Of a stretch of 64,000 nt of DNA, positions 1-9,215 are shown piece by piece (the stretch's first letter is position 1; every line of letters starts with the position of its first letter). Origin of the DNA: Burkholderiaceae bacterium (lineage in GTDB: Bacteria; Pseudomonadota; Gammaproteobacteria; Burkholderiales; Burkholderiaceae_F); the NCBI GenBank assembly GCA_017461315.1, contig JAFTYR010000075.1, positions 1 through 64,000 of the forward strand, read 5' to 3'. The position numbers were made by a program, and so were the translations under genes. A model generated the notes under the pieces. It saw nothing but the letters and a program-made list of their open reading frames with translations, did no database searches and was not told where the DNA came from.

Positions 1-488
1 TAAGGAACTACCCAATTTTTAGCATCCCAAATATTGACGTTGAAATAGTAAGCCGTGCAAGCAATATCTAAAAAGTAAAGGAAGGAACCTAAAGCGCAAG
101 CTTCAAAAAAAAGTATTTTAGAAGGCTTAAATTTTTCTGATAAAGCCAAGTAACACAATGTACTGAGCACAGTAATACTGCAGATTGCAGGGTAATCTAG
201 AACGAAATCGCCTTCACTGCCTAAGTAATAAGTTTTTATTGCACAAAAAACAGCAATAAAAGGTAAAAATGGAGATAGAAAAGACTTCCCGGAAGACCAA
301 AGTCTTCCAAAAGGAAGTCTTGCTTCAAAGTATCGGTAGACAAGAAGTAAAAAAGCTAGTGGGGTGGCAAGTAGGGCGAGATAGCCGTAAGAAGAAAACT
401 CTTTCGTTAAAGTAAGAGCACAAACGGTAAACAACAAAAGAGCACCTTCTACTCCAGCATAAAGTGCTTTTTCGGTTCTATCTCGCAT
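1..488 (-). CDS. Polytopic membrane protein, partial (runs off the window edge)
   Basis: An open frame starts at an ATG complementary to 486-488 and stays open to base 1, so only the N-terminal ~162 residues are visible. It begins MRDRTEKALYAGVEG and contains about four to five hydrophobic segments separated by short polar loops, typical of a multi-pass inner-membrane protein. It lies 9 bp downstream of ppsR on the same strand, so the two are probably co-transcribed. O-antigen ligases and polymerases have a similar hydrophobic N-terminus, but no diagnostic motif falls in the visible part. I do not recognise the family with confidence. Confidence 0.6.
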   Translation of the reverse strand, partial: MRDRTEKALYAGVEGALLLFTVCALTLTKEFSSYGYLALLATPLAFLLLVYRYFEARLPFGRLWSSGKSFLSPFLPFIAVFCAIKTYYLGSEGDFVLDYPAICSITVLSTLCYLALSEKFKPSKILFFEACALGSFLYFLDIACTAYYFNVNIWDAKNWVVP

Positions 489-497
489 GAATAATTC

Positions 498-1361
498 CTA
501 CATTCCCATTTCAGCGCTGACGTTGATTTTGAGTTCTTGCAAAATCGTCGCTGAAATTTCCTCAATAGACTTTGAAGTAGAAGAAAGCCACTTAATGCCT
601 TCGTTTTCCATCATCTTTTGAGCTTCATGTACTTCATAACGGCAGTTCTCTAAGGAAGCATAACGTGAGTTAGGACGACGTTCACTTCGAATTTGAGATA
701 GGCGTTCTGGAGCAATTGATAGACCAAAGATTCGATCTCTGCAATTATCGAGCGCAGGGGGTAATTCACCGCGGTCAAAATCTTCGGGGAGGAGTGGATA
801 GTTAGCCGCCTTGATGCCGTACTGCATGGCCAAATAAAGCGATGTAGGTGTTTTCCCGCTACGGGAAACTCCTACTAAGATGACTTCAGCTTCTTTGAGG
901 CCTTCGTTAGTTTGTCCGTCATCGTGAGAAAGCGTGTAGTTAATCGCTTCGATTCGCTTGTTATAACGCTCCTGGTCGCCAATTTCATGAGATTTTCCAA
1001 CGGAGTGGTCGCTTGGAACACCAAGTTCTCTCTCTAATGGTCCGACAAAGGAGCGGAACAGTTCAATGACGAAGGCATTACAGTATTCATTGAAGGTTGA
1101 TGCGAGAGAACCGGCTACCAGGGTAGAAAAGACGATAGGGCGGTTTCCTGTTTCTTTACCCACTTCGTTGATTTTCATCGCGGCTTCCTTTGCCTTTTCA
1201 ATCGTATTGATGAAAGGCATACGCCAGCGAACGTATTGCAGACCGTGAAATTGAGCTAAAACAGAATTTGCCAGTGTTTCAGCGGTGATCGCAGTAGCAT
1301 CTGAGACAAAAAAGACGGTTCTGACCTTAGATTTTCCTTGTTCTTTTACTTCTTCAACCAT
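498..1361 (-). CDS. ppsR: PEP synthase regulatory protein (bifunctional kinase/pyrophosphorylase)
   Basis: A 287-residue member of the DUF299/PpsR family. The family controls PEP synthase by ADP-dependent phosphorylation of a threonine and Pi-dependent dephosphorylation. The N-terminus (VRTVFFVSDATAITAETLA) and the P-loop-like GVSRSGKTPTS motif near residue 165 are family hallmarks. Length matches the usual 270-290 residues. It is divergent from ppsA across a 102-bp intergenic region, the common arrangement of regulator and target. That intergenic stretch contains a short repeated tttagtatat element and probably the promoters of both genes. Confidence 0.95.
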   Translation of the reverse strand: MVEEVKEQGKSKVRTVFFVSDATAITAETLANSVLAQFHGLQYVRWRMPFINTIEKAKEAAMKINEVGKETGNRPIVFSTLVAGSLASTFNEYCNAFVIELFRSFVGPLERELGVPSDHSVGKSHEIGDQERYNKRIEAINYTLSHDDGQTNEGLKEAEVILVGVSRSGKTPTSLYLAMQYGIKAANYPLLPEDFDRGELPPALDNCRDRIFGLSIAPERLSQIRSERRPNSRYASLENCRYEVHEAQKMMENEGIKWLSSTSKSIEEISATILQELKINVSAEMGM

Positions 1362-1463
1362 TATTTCCTCTGTCTTTTAGTATATTTAGTATATTTTTAA
1401 CAGCAATTGCCAATAACAGGCTAAAATCTAGCAAATTTTCTACTCTCTTTTCGAGGTCTGCAA

Positions 1464-3848
1464 ATGCAACAAGGTCGTTTCGTCGTTCCTTTCAGTCAAC
1501 TTCGTATGACAGATGTTGAATCTGTTGGCGGAAAGAACGCATCACTCGGTGAACTGCTTAGTCAGTTGACTCAGGCGGGTATTCGAGTTCCGGATGGTTT
1601 TGCCACTACGGCGGAGGCATTTCGTGTCTTCTTGAATGAAGGCGGTCTGAAAGAACGCATCGAAAATCGTTTAGCGACACTTGACGTTGATGACGTCAAG
1701 GAATTAGCGAAAGCAGGTGCTGAAATCCGTCAGTGGATTGAACAGGCACCATTCCCAGCTCAGTTGGAACAAGAAATTCGTGAATTCTACGAATGGCTCA
1801 AGGATGGTCAGGAAGAAATTTCTGTGGCAGTTCGTTCTTCGGCTACTGCTGAAGACTTGCCAGATGCTTCCTTTGCCGGCCAGCAGGAAACTTTCTTGAA
1901 TGTGGTTGGTATTGATCAGGTTTTCGCTCGTATGAAGGAAGTGTTTGCTTCTTTGTACAACGATAGAGCTATTTCTTACCGTGTTCATAAGGGTTTTGAT
2001 CATTCATTAGTAGCATTGTCTGCCGGTGTACAACGTATGGTTCGTTCTGACCTTGGTTGCGCTGGTGTGATGTTCACAATGGATACAGAAAGTGGCTTTG
2101 ATCAGGTCGTATTCATTACTGCTAGCTATGGTCTTGGTGAAACCGTTGTTCAAGGTGCTGTAAACCCAGATGAATACTATGTTCACAAGCCAATGCTTGA
2201 AAAGGGAAACTTTGCAGTTATTCGCAAGGTACTCGGTAGCAAGAAGATCAAGATGGTATTCGACACTGAAGGAGCAAGTGGTCGTTCCGTTAAGACTGTT
2301 GATGTCTTAGACGAAGATCGCAATAAGTTTGCTCTAACAGACGAAGAAGTCATGCAGTTGGCTAAATACGCTACGATCATTGAAAAACACTATGGTCGTC
2401 CCATGGATATCGAATGGGGTAAAGATGGCGTAGATGGCAAGCTCTATATTTTGCAGGCTCGCCCTGAAACCGTAAAGAGTCGTCAGAAAGACAGCCGTGT
2501 ACAGGAAAAATTCGTTCTACAGCAGAGAGGAAACGTATTAGTTTCTGGTCGTGCTATCGGTCAGAAGATTGGTGCAGGTAAGGTTATTATCGTTAACGGT
2601 CCAGAAAACATGGATCTCGTTAAAGAAGGTGATATTCTCGTAACCGATATGACAGACCCGAACTGGGAACCTGTCATGAAGAAGGCTAGCGCTATCGTGA
2701 CTAACCGTGGTGGTCGTACTTGTCACGCAGCGATTATTGCTCGTGAGTTGGGTATTGCGGCTGTAGTGGGTTGTGGTAATGCCACTGAAGTGCTTCAAGA
2801 TGGTCAGGAAGTGACTGTTTCTTGTGCAGAAGGTGATACTGGTTACATCTACGAAGGCTTGCTTCCATATGAAGTCAAAGAAGTTCGTCAGGGTGAACTT
2901 CCTGAGTGCCCAGTCAAAGTCATGATGAACGTTGGTAATCCTCAGTTGGCCTTCGAATTCCAGTCTATCCCGAACAAGGGTGTTGGTTTGGCTCGCCTTG
3001 AATTCATCATCAATAACAATATTGGTGTTCATCCTAAGGCCTGTCTTGACTATCCGAATGTTCCAGAAGATGTTAAGGAAGCAGTTGAAAAGGTTTCTGC
3101 AGGATACGCAAATCCACGTGAATTCTTCGTTGAAAAGTTGGCTGAAGGTGTTGCAACAATTGGCGCAGCTTTCTATCCGAAGAAAGTCATTGTTCGTATG
3201 TCTGACTTCAAGAGCAATGAATATCGCAAGTTGGTTGGCGGTAAGATCTACGAACCAGAAGAAGAAAATCCGATGTTGGGTTTCCGTGGAGCAAGCCGTT
3301 ACGTTGCTGATGACTTCAAGGAATGCTTCGCTATGGAATGCGCAGCGTTGAAGAAGGTTCGTGATGAAATCGGTTTGACTAACGTTGAAATCATGATTCC
3401 GTTCGTTCGTACATTGAACGAAGCTCGTGAAGTTAATGAAAAATTAGCTCAGCATGGCTTGAAGCGTGGTGAAAACGGTTTACGTCTGAACATGATGTGC
3501 GAAATCCCAAGTAACGCATTATTGGCCGATAAGTTCCTCGAATACTTCGATGGTTTCTCTATCGGTTCTAATGACTTGACTCAGTTAACGCTTGGTTTGG
3601 ACCGTGACTCTGGCTTGATTGCTCGTTTCTTCGACGAACGTAATGAAGCTGTGAAGGTACTCCTCTCTATGGCTATCAAGGCCTGTAGAGCTAAGGGTGC
3701 TTATGTCGGTATTTGCGGTCAAGGTCCTTCAGACCACCCAGACTTAGCCAAGTGGTTAATGGACGAAGGTATCGAATCTATTTCTTTGAATCCTGATACT
3801 GTCGTTAATACTTGGAGAAAGTTAGCTCGTGAAGCAAACCAAAATTAG
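1464..3848 (+). CDS. ppsA: Phosphoenolpyruvate synthase
   Basis: A 794-residue PEP synthase (pyruvate, water dikinase). It converts pyruvate and ATP to PEP, AMP and phosphate and permits gluconeogenesis from C3 compounds. Domain order is N-terminal ATP-grasp ([10 protein letters not shown] near residue 24), central swivelling phosphohistidine domain with [15 protein letters not shown] (His421, same number as in E. coli), and C-terminal PEP-utilising TIM barrel ([17 protein letters not shown]). The ATG at 1464 follows a GAGG-like ribosome site. Codons are strongly biased, as expected for a highly expressed gene. A strong terminator follows at 3890. Confidence 0.98.
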   Translation: MQQGRFVVPFSQLRMTDVESVGGKNASLGELLSQLTQAGIRVPDGFATTAEAFRVFLNEGGLKERIENRLATLDVDDVKELAKAGAEIRQWIEQAPFPAQLEQEIREFYEWLKDGQEEISVAVRSSATAEDLPDASFAGQQETFLNVVGIDQVFARMKEVFASLYNDRAISYRVHKGFDHSLVALSAGVQRMVRSDLGCAGVMFTMDTESGFDQVVFITASYGLGETVVQGAVNPDEYYVHKPMLEKGNFAVIRKVLGSKKIKMVFDTEGASGRSVKTVDVLDEDRNKFALTDEEVMQLAKYATIIEKHYGRPMDIEWGKDGVDGKLYILQARPETVKSRQKDSRVQEKFVLQQRGNVLVSGRAIGQKIGAGKVIIVNGPENMDLVKEGDILVTDMTDPNWEPVMKKASAIVTNRGGRTCHAAIIARELGIAAVVGCGNATEVLQDGQEVTVSCAEGDTGYIYEGLLPYEVKEVRQGELPECPVKVMMNVGNPQLAFEFQSIPNKGVGLARLEFIINNNIGVHPKACLDYPNVPEDVKEAVEKVSAGYANPREFFVEKLAEGVATIGAAFYPKKVIVRMSDFKSNEYRKLVGGKIYEPEEENPMLGFRGASRYVADDFKECFAMECAALKKVRDEIGLTNVEIMIPFVRTLNEAREVNEKLAQHGLKRGENGLRLNMMCEIPSNALLADKFLEYFDGFSIGSNDLTQLTLGLDRDSGLIARFFDERNEAVKVLLSMAIKACRAKGAYVGICGQGPSDHPDLAKWLMDEGIESISLNPDTVVNTWRKLAREANQN

Positions 3849-3889
3849 AATTAATCTAATTTAAGTTTTTCACTAACTTCGATATACTC

Positions 3890-3921
3890 AAACGGTTACT
3901 TTTAAATAAGTAACCGTTTTT
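3890..3921 (+). terminator. Rho-independent terminator of ppsA
   Basis: A perfect 12-bp stem (3890-3901 with 3908-3919) and a 6-nt loop run into a T tract. It lies 41 bp after the ppsA stop and separates ppsA from the nfeD-like gene. Confidence 0.88.
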
Positions 3922-3941
3922 GTGTTTGGAGGATGAACTAC

Positions 3942-4364
3942 ATGATCAGCATGCCATTTTTTTGGTTTGTTTTGAGCGTGTCTGCGGTTCTGCTGAATTT
4001 TGTCTTCAGAAGCATGCTTTTAATTGGTGTTTCTGTAGCCTGTGCAGTAGCAGGAATTATTGCCTGTATTTTTCCGGTACTTCAATTGCAATTGGCTGTT
4101 TTTATCATCGTCTCCTTGATGATTCTTGTTTTTTACGGACAGTTGACCTTTAATCGTCAAAGCGAAGAAGAGAGGGCTTGCGTATTAGATCGGGTAATTG
4201 GCAAGACCGTGACTGTACATTATTGGCGAGAAGGACACTCTGAAGTACAGTTAAATGGCCGAGTATGGCCAGCAGAATTTGTTGAGTTTTCCTCTACCAA
4301 TTTGAAACCCGGAAAATACTGGGTTTGGAAAATTATTGATGGCCGATTGATTTTGACAAAATAG
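3942..4364 (+). CDS. NfeD-like membrane protein with C-terminal OB-fold
   Basis: About 140 residues. The first ~70 hold two or three hydrophobic helices. The rest resembles the NfeD C-terminal OB domain: a DRVIGKTVTV strand, then GRVWPAEF and a final GRLILTK. NfeD-like proteins usually partner SPFH/stomatin proteins in the inner membrane, but no SPFH gene is next to this one. An ATG at 3933 touches the GGAGG ribosome site (3928-3932). The ATG at 3942 is 9 nt from it and is the better start. The next gene starts 7 bp after the stop, so an operon with the two small unknown proteins is likely. Confidence 0.75.
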   Translation: MISMPFFWFVLSVSAVLLNFVFRSMLLIGVSVACAVAGIIACIFPVLQLQLAVFIIVSLMILVFYGQLTFNRQSEEERACVLDRVIGKTVTVHYWREGHSEVQLNGRVWPAEFVEFSSTNLKPGKYWVWKIIDGRLILTK

Positions 4365-4371
4365 ATTAAAA

Positions 4372-4854
4372 ATGACTGATAAAACTACACCGCCTCAGGG
4401 TACAGTGAGACCTTGTTTAGATGATCCGATGGTCATTCGGGATTTATTACGTGCTCATGCTATGGCAGTCTCTCAGCGCTTAGCAGAAGCTAGCCATAAA
4501 AATGTTCCTAGAGATGAAGTCATTATGGCGGATCGCAGAGCATCGGCGTTTATTGCTTCGACTCTTTTAGGGCTTAATCCAGCTTATGAAAAAGCGCAAG
4601 TGAATACGCCCAAAAAAATTGAAACGAATCTTCGAAAAGTACTTACAGATGATCTGAAGCAGTATGAAATCGATGAAAAAGAGGTTAAGGAAGCAAGTGT
4701 TTTTGTGCAATTTTCGATGTTTGTTTTTACCAATCATATTCACGAACTTATCAATGATCTAAAAAAGAATCCTGAGAATATTGAAGCTGAGGGAGCTCAG
4801 CGACTCGCAGCTTTGATTGACTGTTGGTATGAAAGAATTGCTGGTACTTTATGA
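4372..4854 (+). CDS. Unknown protein, first of a tandem related pair
   Basis: 160 residues, soluble, predicted mostly helical, with no recognised domain. From residue ~13 (RPCLDDPMVIRDLL) to the end it has the same length and spacing as the protein encoded next. Matching landmarks include a P-x-L-x-D start, an Arg at the same offset, an LLGLN/FCGHN joint without gaps over 57 positions, and a similar W/Y-containing C-terminus. The stop overlaps the next start by four bases (ATGA), implying translational coupling. The ribosome site is weak. Function unknown. Confidence 0.72.
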   Translation: MTDKTTPPQGTVRPCLDDPMVIRDLLRAHAMAVSQRLAEASHKNVPRDEVIMADRRASAFIASTLLGLNPAYEKAQVNTPKKIETNLRKVLTDDLKQYEIDEKEVKEASVFVQFSMFVFTNHIHELINDLKKNPENIEAEGAQRLAALIDCWYERIAGTL

Positions 4855-5384
4855 GTAGATGTCGTCTAAGTTGTGGTCGAAGCTCTCGCGGGTGTTGTGG
4901 CCATGATCATGGTTCTAAAGCTGTACAGAAACCTTCTTTAGTAGATATTGAAGTTGTTCGTAATATCTTTAGTCAGGCGATGAAAAACATGTTTTCCCGA
5001 GCGTTATCTTGTGCTCGAGGTGAGCTTTCTAAAGAAGATTTAATCGACAAAGATGAATATCTGTCCCAATGGTTAACTGAAACATTTTGTGGGCACAATA
5101 AATATTTTGAAGAAGGGCCTGAGTGCTGGAATCCAACTGGATTGGCGGAAGTACTTCGTCAAATGCCTCTTGTGAGAATAAAACAAGAGGTTGATGATGA
5201 AGCGGTTGTTTTTACAGCAATCTCAGTTTTTATAGACGAATCACACAAAATCATTGCAACTCAATTGACTCAAGAAGACTTGTCAGAGGATAACAAATTG
5301 AATCTAGAAGGTATAGAACGTTTTATTGAATATTGGACGTTACTGTTTTCTGGAGCACCATCATCGATTCTTGGTTTTGAGTGA
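4851..5384 (+). CDS. Unknown protein with Cys/His-rich N-terminus, second of tandem pair
   Basis: 177 residues. The first ~22 residues are basic and rich in Cys and His (Cys at 4, 8, 15 and 16, then a CGHDHG run), which could bind a metal. The remainder aligns at low identity but constant spacing with the preceding protein, suggesting an old tandem duplication. It is coupled to the upstream gene by an ATGA overlap. No transmembrane segment or signal peptide is visible. Family unknown. Confidence 0.72.
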   Translation: MSRCRLSCGRSSRGCCGHDHGSKAVQKPSLVDIEVVRNIFSQAMKNMFSRALSCARGELSKEDLIDKDEYLSQWLTETFCGHNKYFEEGPECWNPTGLAEVLRQMPLVRIKQEVDDEAVVFTAISVFIDESHKIIATQLTQEDLSEDNKLNLEGIERFIEYWTLLFSGAPSSILGFE

Positions 5385-5441
5385 TTTTATTTTGTGTGTT
5401 CGCTTATTAAAACAACAAATTCTGCAACTTTTTTGTAATGC

Positions 5442-5469
5442 TTGATGAGCTTGGTCTAGATCGTAAAAT
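5442..5469 (+). promoter_or_regulatory. Possible sigma-70 promoter for the alcohol dehydrogenase
   Basis: TTGATG (5442-5447) and TAAAAT (5464-5469) are separated by 16 bp, with a GAAAAGGGA ribosome region and the ATG at 5488 just downstream. Prediction by eye only. Confidence 0.4.
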
Positions 5470-5487
5470 TGAGAAAAGGGAACGTAT

Positions 5488-6654
5488 ATGAAGAATTTTG
5501 AATACTTTAACGCCACACGTCTTGTTTTTGGTCGTGGTGAAGAAAATCGCATCGGCGAGTTAATACTTCCTAAACTTGTTGAAAATAAAACGGTTTTAGT
5601 CGTTTATGGCGGAGGTAGTGTTAAACGTTCAGGTCTTTTAGATCGAGTTATTACATCACTAGAGAAGAATAATTTAAAAGTGGTTGAATTTGGTGGTGCT
5701 CAAGCCAATCCTACAATGGAGCATGTTCGTCTCGGAATTCAATTGGCCCGAGAAGAAAATGTTGCCTTAGTACTAGCTGTTGGTGGTGGTAGCGTGATTG
5801 ATACCGCTAAAGCAATTGCGATGGGTGTGCCGTACGAAGGGGATGCGTGGGACTTTTTTGCCTGTGGCGTTATGCCTAAGACAGCATTACCTGTGGCATG
5901 TGTTTTAACGTTACCGGCGGCAGGTAGTGAACAAAGTATTCGTGTCGTAATTTCTCATCAAGGAAGAAAACTGGGTGCTGGTTGTGGTGTTGTGCGCCCT
6001 TATTTGAGTGTGATCAATCCGGAACTATTCTTTACGTTGCCTGAAAAACAAATTCGAGCCGGTGTGATTGACATGATGAGCCATATCATGGAACGCTACT
6101 TTACTCAGACTGAGGGCGTTGATTTTGTTTCTGGTCAGGCAGAAGCAGCGTTGCGTTCCATCATGAAGAACGGTCTCCTTGTTAAAGAAAATCCACAGGA
6201 TTATGATGCCTGGTCACAAATTGGTCTTGCGGGATCCTTTGCACACAATGGTTTCTATGGTTTAGGTCATGTTGAAGATTGGGCTTGTCATGCCATGGAA
6301 CACGAATTAAGTGCTTGGGATGAATCTATTACACATGGCGAAGGTTTGGCCGTTGTAACGCCGTCCTGGATGAAGCATGTCTGGAAAGAAAATCCAGCAC
6401 GATTTGTTCGCTTTGCAAAAGAGGTTATGGGAGTTGATCTAGAAGGAGATACGGAAGCAATCGTACTTGAAGGAATTCGTCGCCTCGAGCAATTCTTTAT
6501 CAATATGGGGGCACCTATAACGCTACAGCAATTAAAGGCTGAAAAGGCTCCAGTTGCAATGTTAGCTGAACGAGTGACAGCTAAAGGACCAATTGGAAAC
6601 TTTAAAAAGTTATATGCCAGTGATGTGCTTCAAATCTATCAATTGGCTCTATAA
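5488..6654 (+). CDS. yqhD: Iron/zinc-containing alcohol dehydrogenase, YqhD-type
   Basis: A 388-residue group III metal-dependent alcohol/aldehyde dehydrogenase, using NADPH in the YqhD branch. The Rossmann-like half contains YGGGSVKRSG and AVGGGSVIDTAKAIA. The metal ligands fall at Asp195, His199, His268 and His283, almost the same numbers as in E. coli YqhD. YqhD-type enzymes detoxify short-chain and lipid-derived aldehydes; the substrate here cannot be read from sequence. It stands alone, convergent with smpB, with a shared terminator. Confidence 0.9.
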   Translation: MKNFEYFNATRLVFGRGEENRIGELILPKLVENKTVLVVYGGGSVKRSGLLDRVITSLEKNNLKVVEFGGAQANPTMEHVRLGIQLAREENVALVLAVGGGSVIDTAKAIAMGVPYEGDAWDFFACGVMPKTALPVACVLTLPAAGSEQSIRVVISHQGRKLGAGCGVVRPYLSVINPELFFTLPEKQIRAGVIDMMSHIMERYFTQTEGVDFVSGQAEAALRSIMKNGLLVKENPQDYDAWSQIGLAGSFAHNGFYGLGHVEDWACHAMEHELSAWDESITHGEGLAVVTPSWMKHVWKENPARFVRFAKEVMGVDLEGDTEAIVLEGIRRLEQFFINMGAPITLQQLKAEKAPVAMLAERVTAKGPIGNFKKLYASDVLQIYQLAL

Positions 6655-6662
6655 ATGGATAT

Positions 6663-6690
6663 AAAAATGGTCGCAATAGCGACCATTTTT
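6663..6690. terminator. Bidirectional terminator between yqhD and smpB
   Basis: AAAAATGGTCGC (6663-6674) pairs with GCGACCATTTTT (6679-6690) around an AATA loop. The A and T ends give a U tract in both directions, suiting the two convergent genes. Confidence 0.88.
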
Positions 6691-6703
6691 ATACTCTTAT
6701 GCA

Positions 6704-7159
6704 TTATCCTCTACGAACTCGAGTCTTCAGTAACCGTTGCTGATCTCGCTTCCATTGTTTTTTGCTTTCATCCGCACGTTTTTCAAATTCACGTTTACCT
6801 TTTCCGAGTCCAATTTCTACTTTGACTCGTCCAGATTTAAAGTGCATATCCAATGGGATTAAGGTATAACCAGCTCGCTCTACCTTTCCGATAAGTCGCA
6901 TAATCTCATGCTTATGCATCAGAAGTTTACGTGTACGGGTGGGTTCTGCTTTTTCATGTGTGCTAGCCGTATCCAGAGGGACAACCTGTGCATTTAAAAG
7001 AAAAAGCTCCCCATCACGTACGAATATGTGACTTTCTTTAATTTGAGCACGCCCCGCTCTGATTGCTTTAACTTCCCATCCTTTAAGAACAAGTCCTGCT
7101 TCAAATTTATCTTCGATAGCGTAATCGAACCGGGCTTTTTTATTTTGTATTAGAGCCAC
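6704..7159 (-). CDS. smpB: SsrA-binding protein SmpB
   Basis: 151 residues. The SmpB/tmRNA complex rescues ribosomes stalled on broken messages and tags the nascent chain. Family motifs are present: N-terminal [32 protein letters not shown], and the basic C-terminal tail rich in K/R that reaches the decoding centre. The length is typical. No tmRNA gene (ssrA) was seen in this window. It diverges from rnfH across 144 bp. Confidence 0.97.
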   Translation of the reverse strand: MALIQNKKARFDYAIEDKFEAGLVLKGWEVKAIRAGRAQIKESHIFVRDGELFLLNAQVVPLDTASTHEKAEPTRTRKLLMHKHEIMRLIGKVERAGYTLIPLDMHFKSGRVKVEIGLGKGKREFEKRADESKKQWKRDQQRLLKTRVRRG

Positions 7160-7303
7160 GATAAAAATCCTTTTTTAAAATGAGCATCTAAAGACAGATG
7201 CTAGTAAAATTCCAAAAATTTTAACTGTTTTGTATGGCGATTCTCAATATTCAATCGTAATTCATTGTGTAATTGAGTATAGCGGTTACATTTGGAGGCT
7301 TAG

Positions 7304-7594
7304 GTGAACATAGTTGTTGTACGCCAGCAACCAAAAGGGTTGGAAAAAAGGGAGATTGAACTTCCTGTAGGCTCATGTGTTGCAGATGCTTTAAAAGCAG
7401 TTGCTATCGAAGTCGGAGAACAAGAAGCGATCAGCATTTGGAATGAAAGTGCCCAATTAGGTTCGGTACTTGAAAATAATGATCGAGTTGAGATTAGTGG
7501 GGCGCTTATTGTTGATCCAAAAGAAGCAAGAAGACTGCGAGCAGAGAGCCGAAGGGCTACAATCACTCGTAAAAGACGTCATGCAAAAACGTAA
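7304..7594 (+). CDS. rnfH: RnfH family protein
   Basis: A 96-residue RnfH (UPF0125) protein with a ubiquitin-like/ThiS fold. The signature region is VEISGALIVDPKEARRLRA. It starts at GTG (7304) with a GGAGG site at 7293. In many proteobacteria rnfH sits with smpB and ratA; ratA is absent from this interval. The role of RnfH remains poorly defined. guaB follows 89 bp downstream with its own likely promoter. Confidence 0.9.
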   Translation: MNIVVVRQQPKGLEKREIELPVGSCVADALKAVAIEVGEQEAISIWNESAQLGSVLENNDRVEISGALIVDPKEARRLRAESRRATITRKRRHAKT

Positions 7595-7627
7595 TGGTTG
7601 AGTAATAACACTAACTTGACGAAATTC

Positions 7628-7658
7628 TTGAAACTAACAAGTGAATTTCTCTTATAAT
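7628..7658 (+). promoter_or_regulatory. Possible sigma-70 promoter for guaB
   Basis: TTGAAA (7628-7633) and a perfect TATAAT (7653-7658) have a longer than ideal 19-bp spacer. The guaB ATG is 25 bp beyond the -10 box, so the leader would be very short. Confidence 0.5.
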
Positions 7659-7674
7659 TCATTTTTGTGCTTAG

Positions 7675-9150
<1,476 letters not shown>

Positions 9151-9165
9151 TCCAATAAAAACTCT

Positions 9166-9210
9166 AAATTTTGGGACCGATTCAGTTAACTGATCGGTCC
9201 CAAAATTTTT
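9166..9210. terminator. Strong bidirectional terminator between guaB and the PbgA-like gene
   Basis: A 16-bp perfect stem (9166-9181 with 9193-9208) has an A/T base and a T tract. The loop itself contains the self-complementary CAGTTAACTG. It lies between the convergent guaB and membrane-hydrolase genes. Confidence 0.88.
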
Positions 9211-9215
9211 GATAG

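Noticed and set aside
2538-3032. 164-residue minus-strand frame inside ppsA
   Set aside because: Antisense shadow of a strongly codon-biased gene; the same applies to long antisense frames in infB, typA and guaB.
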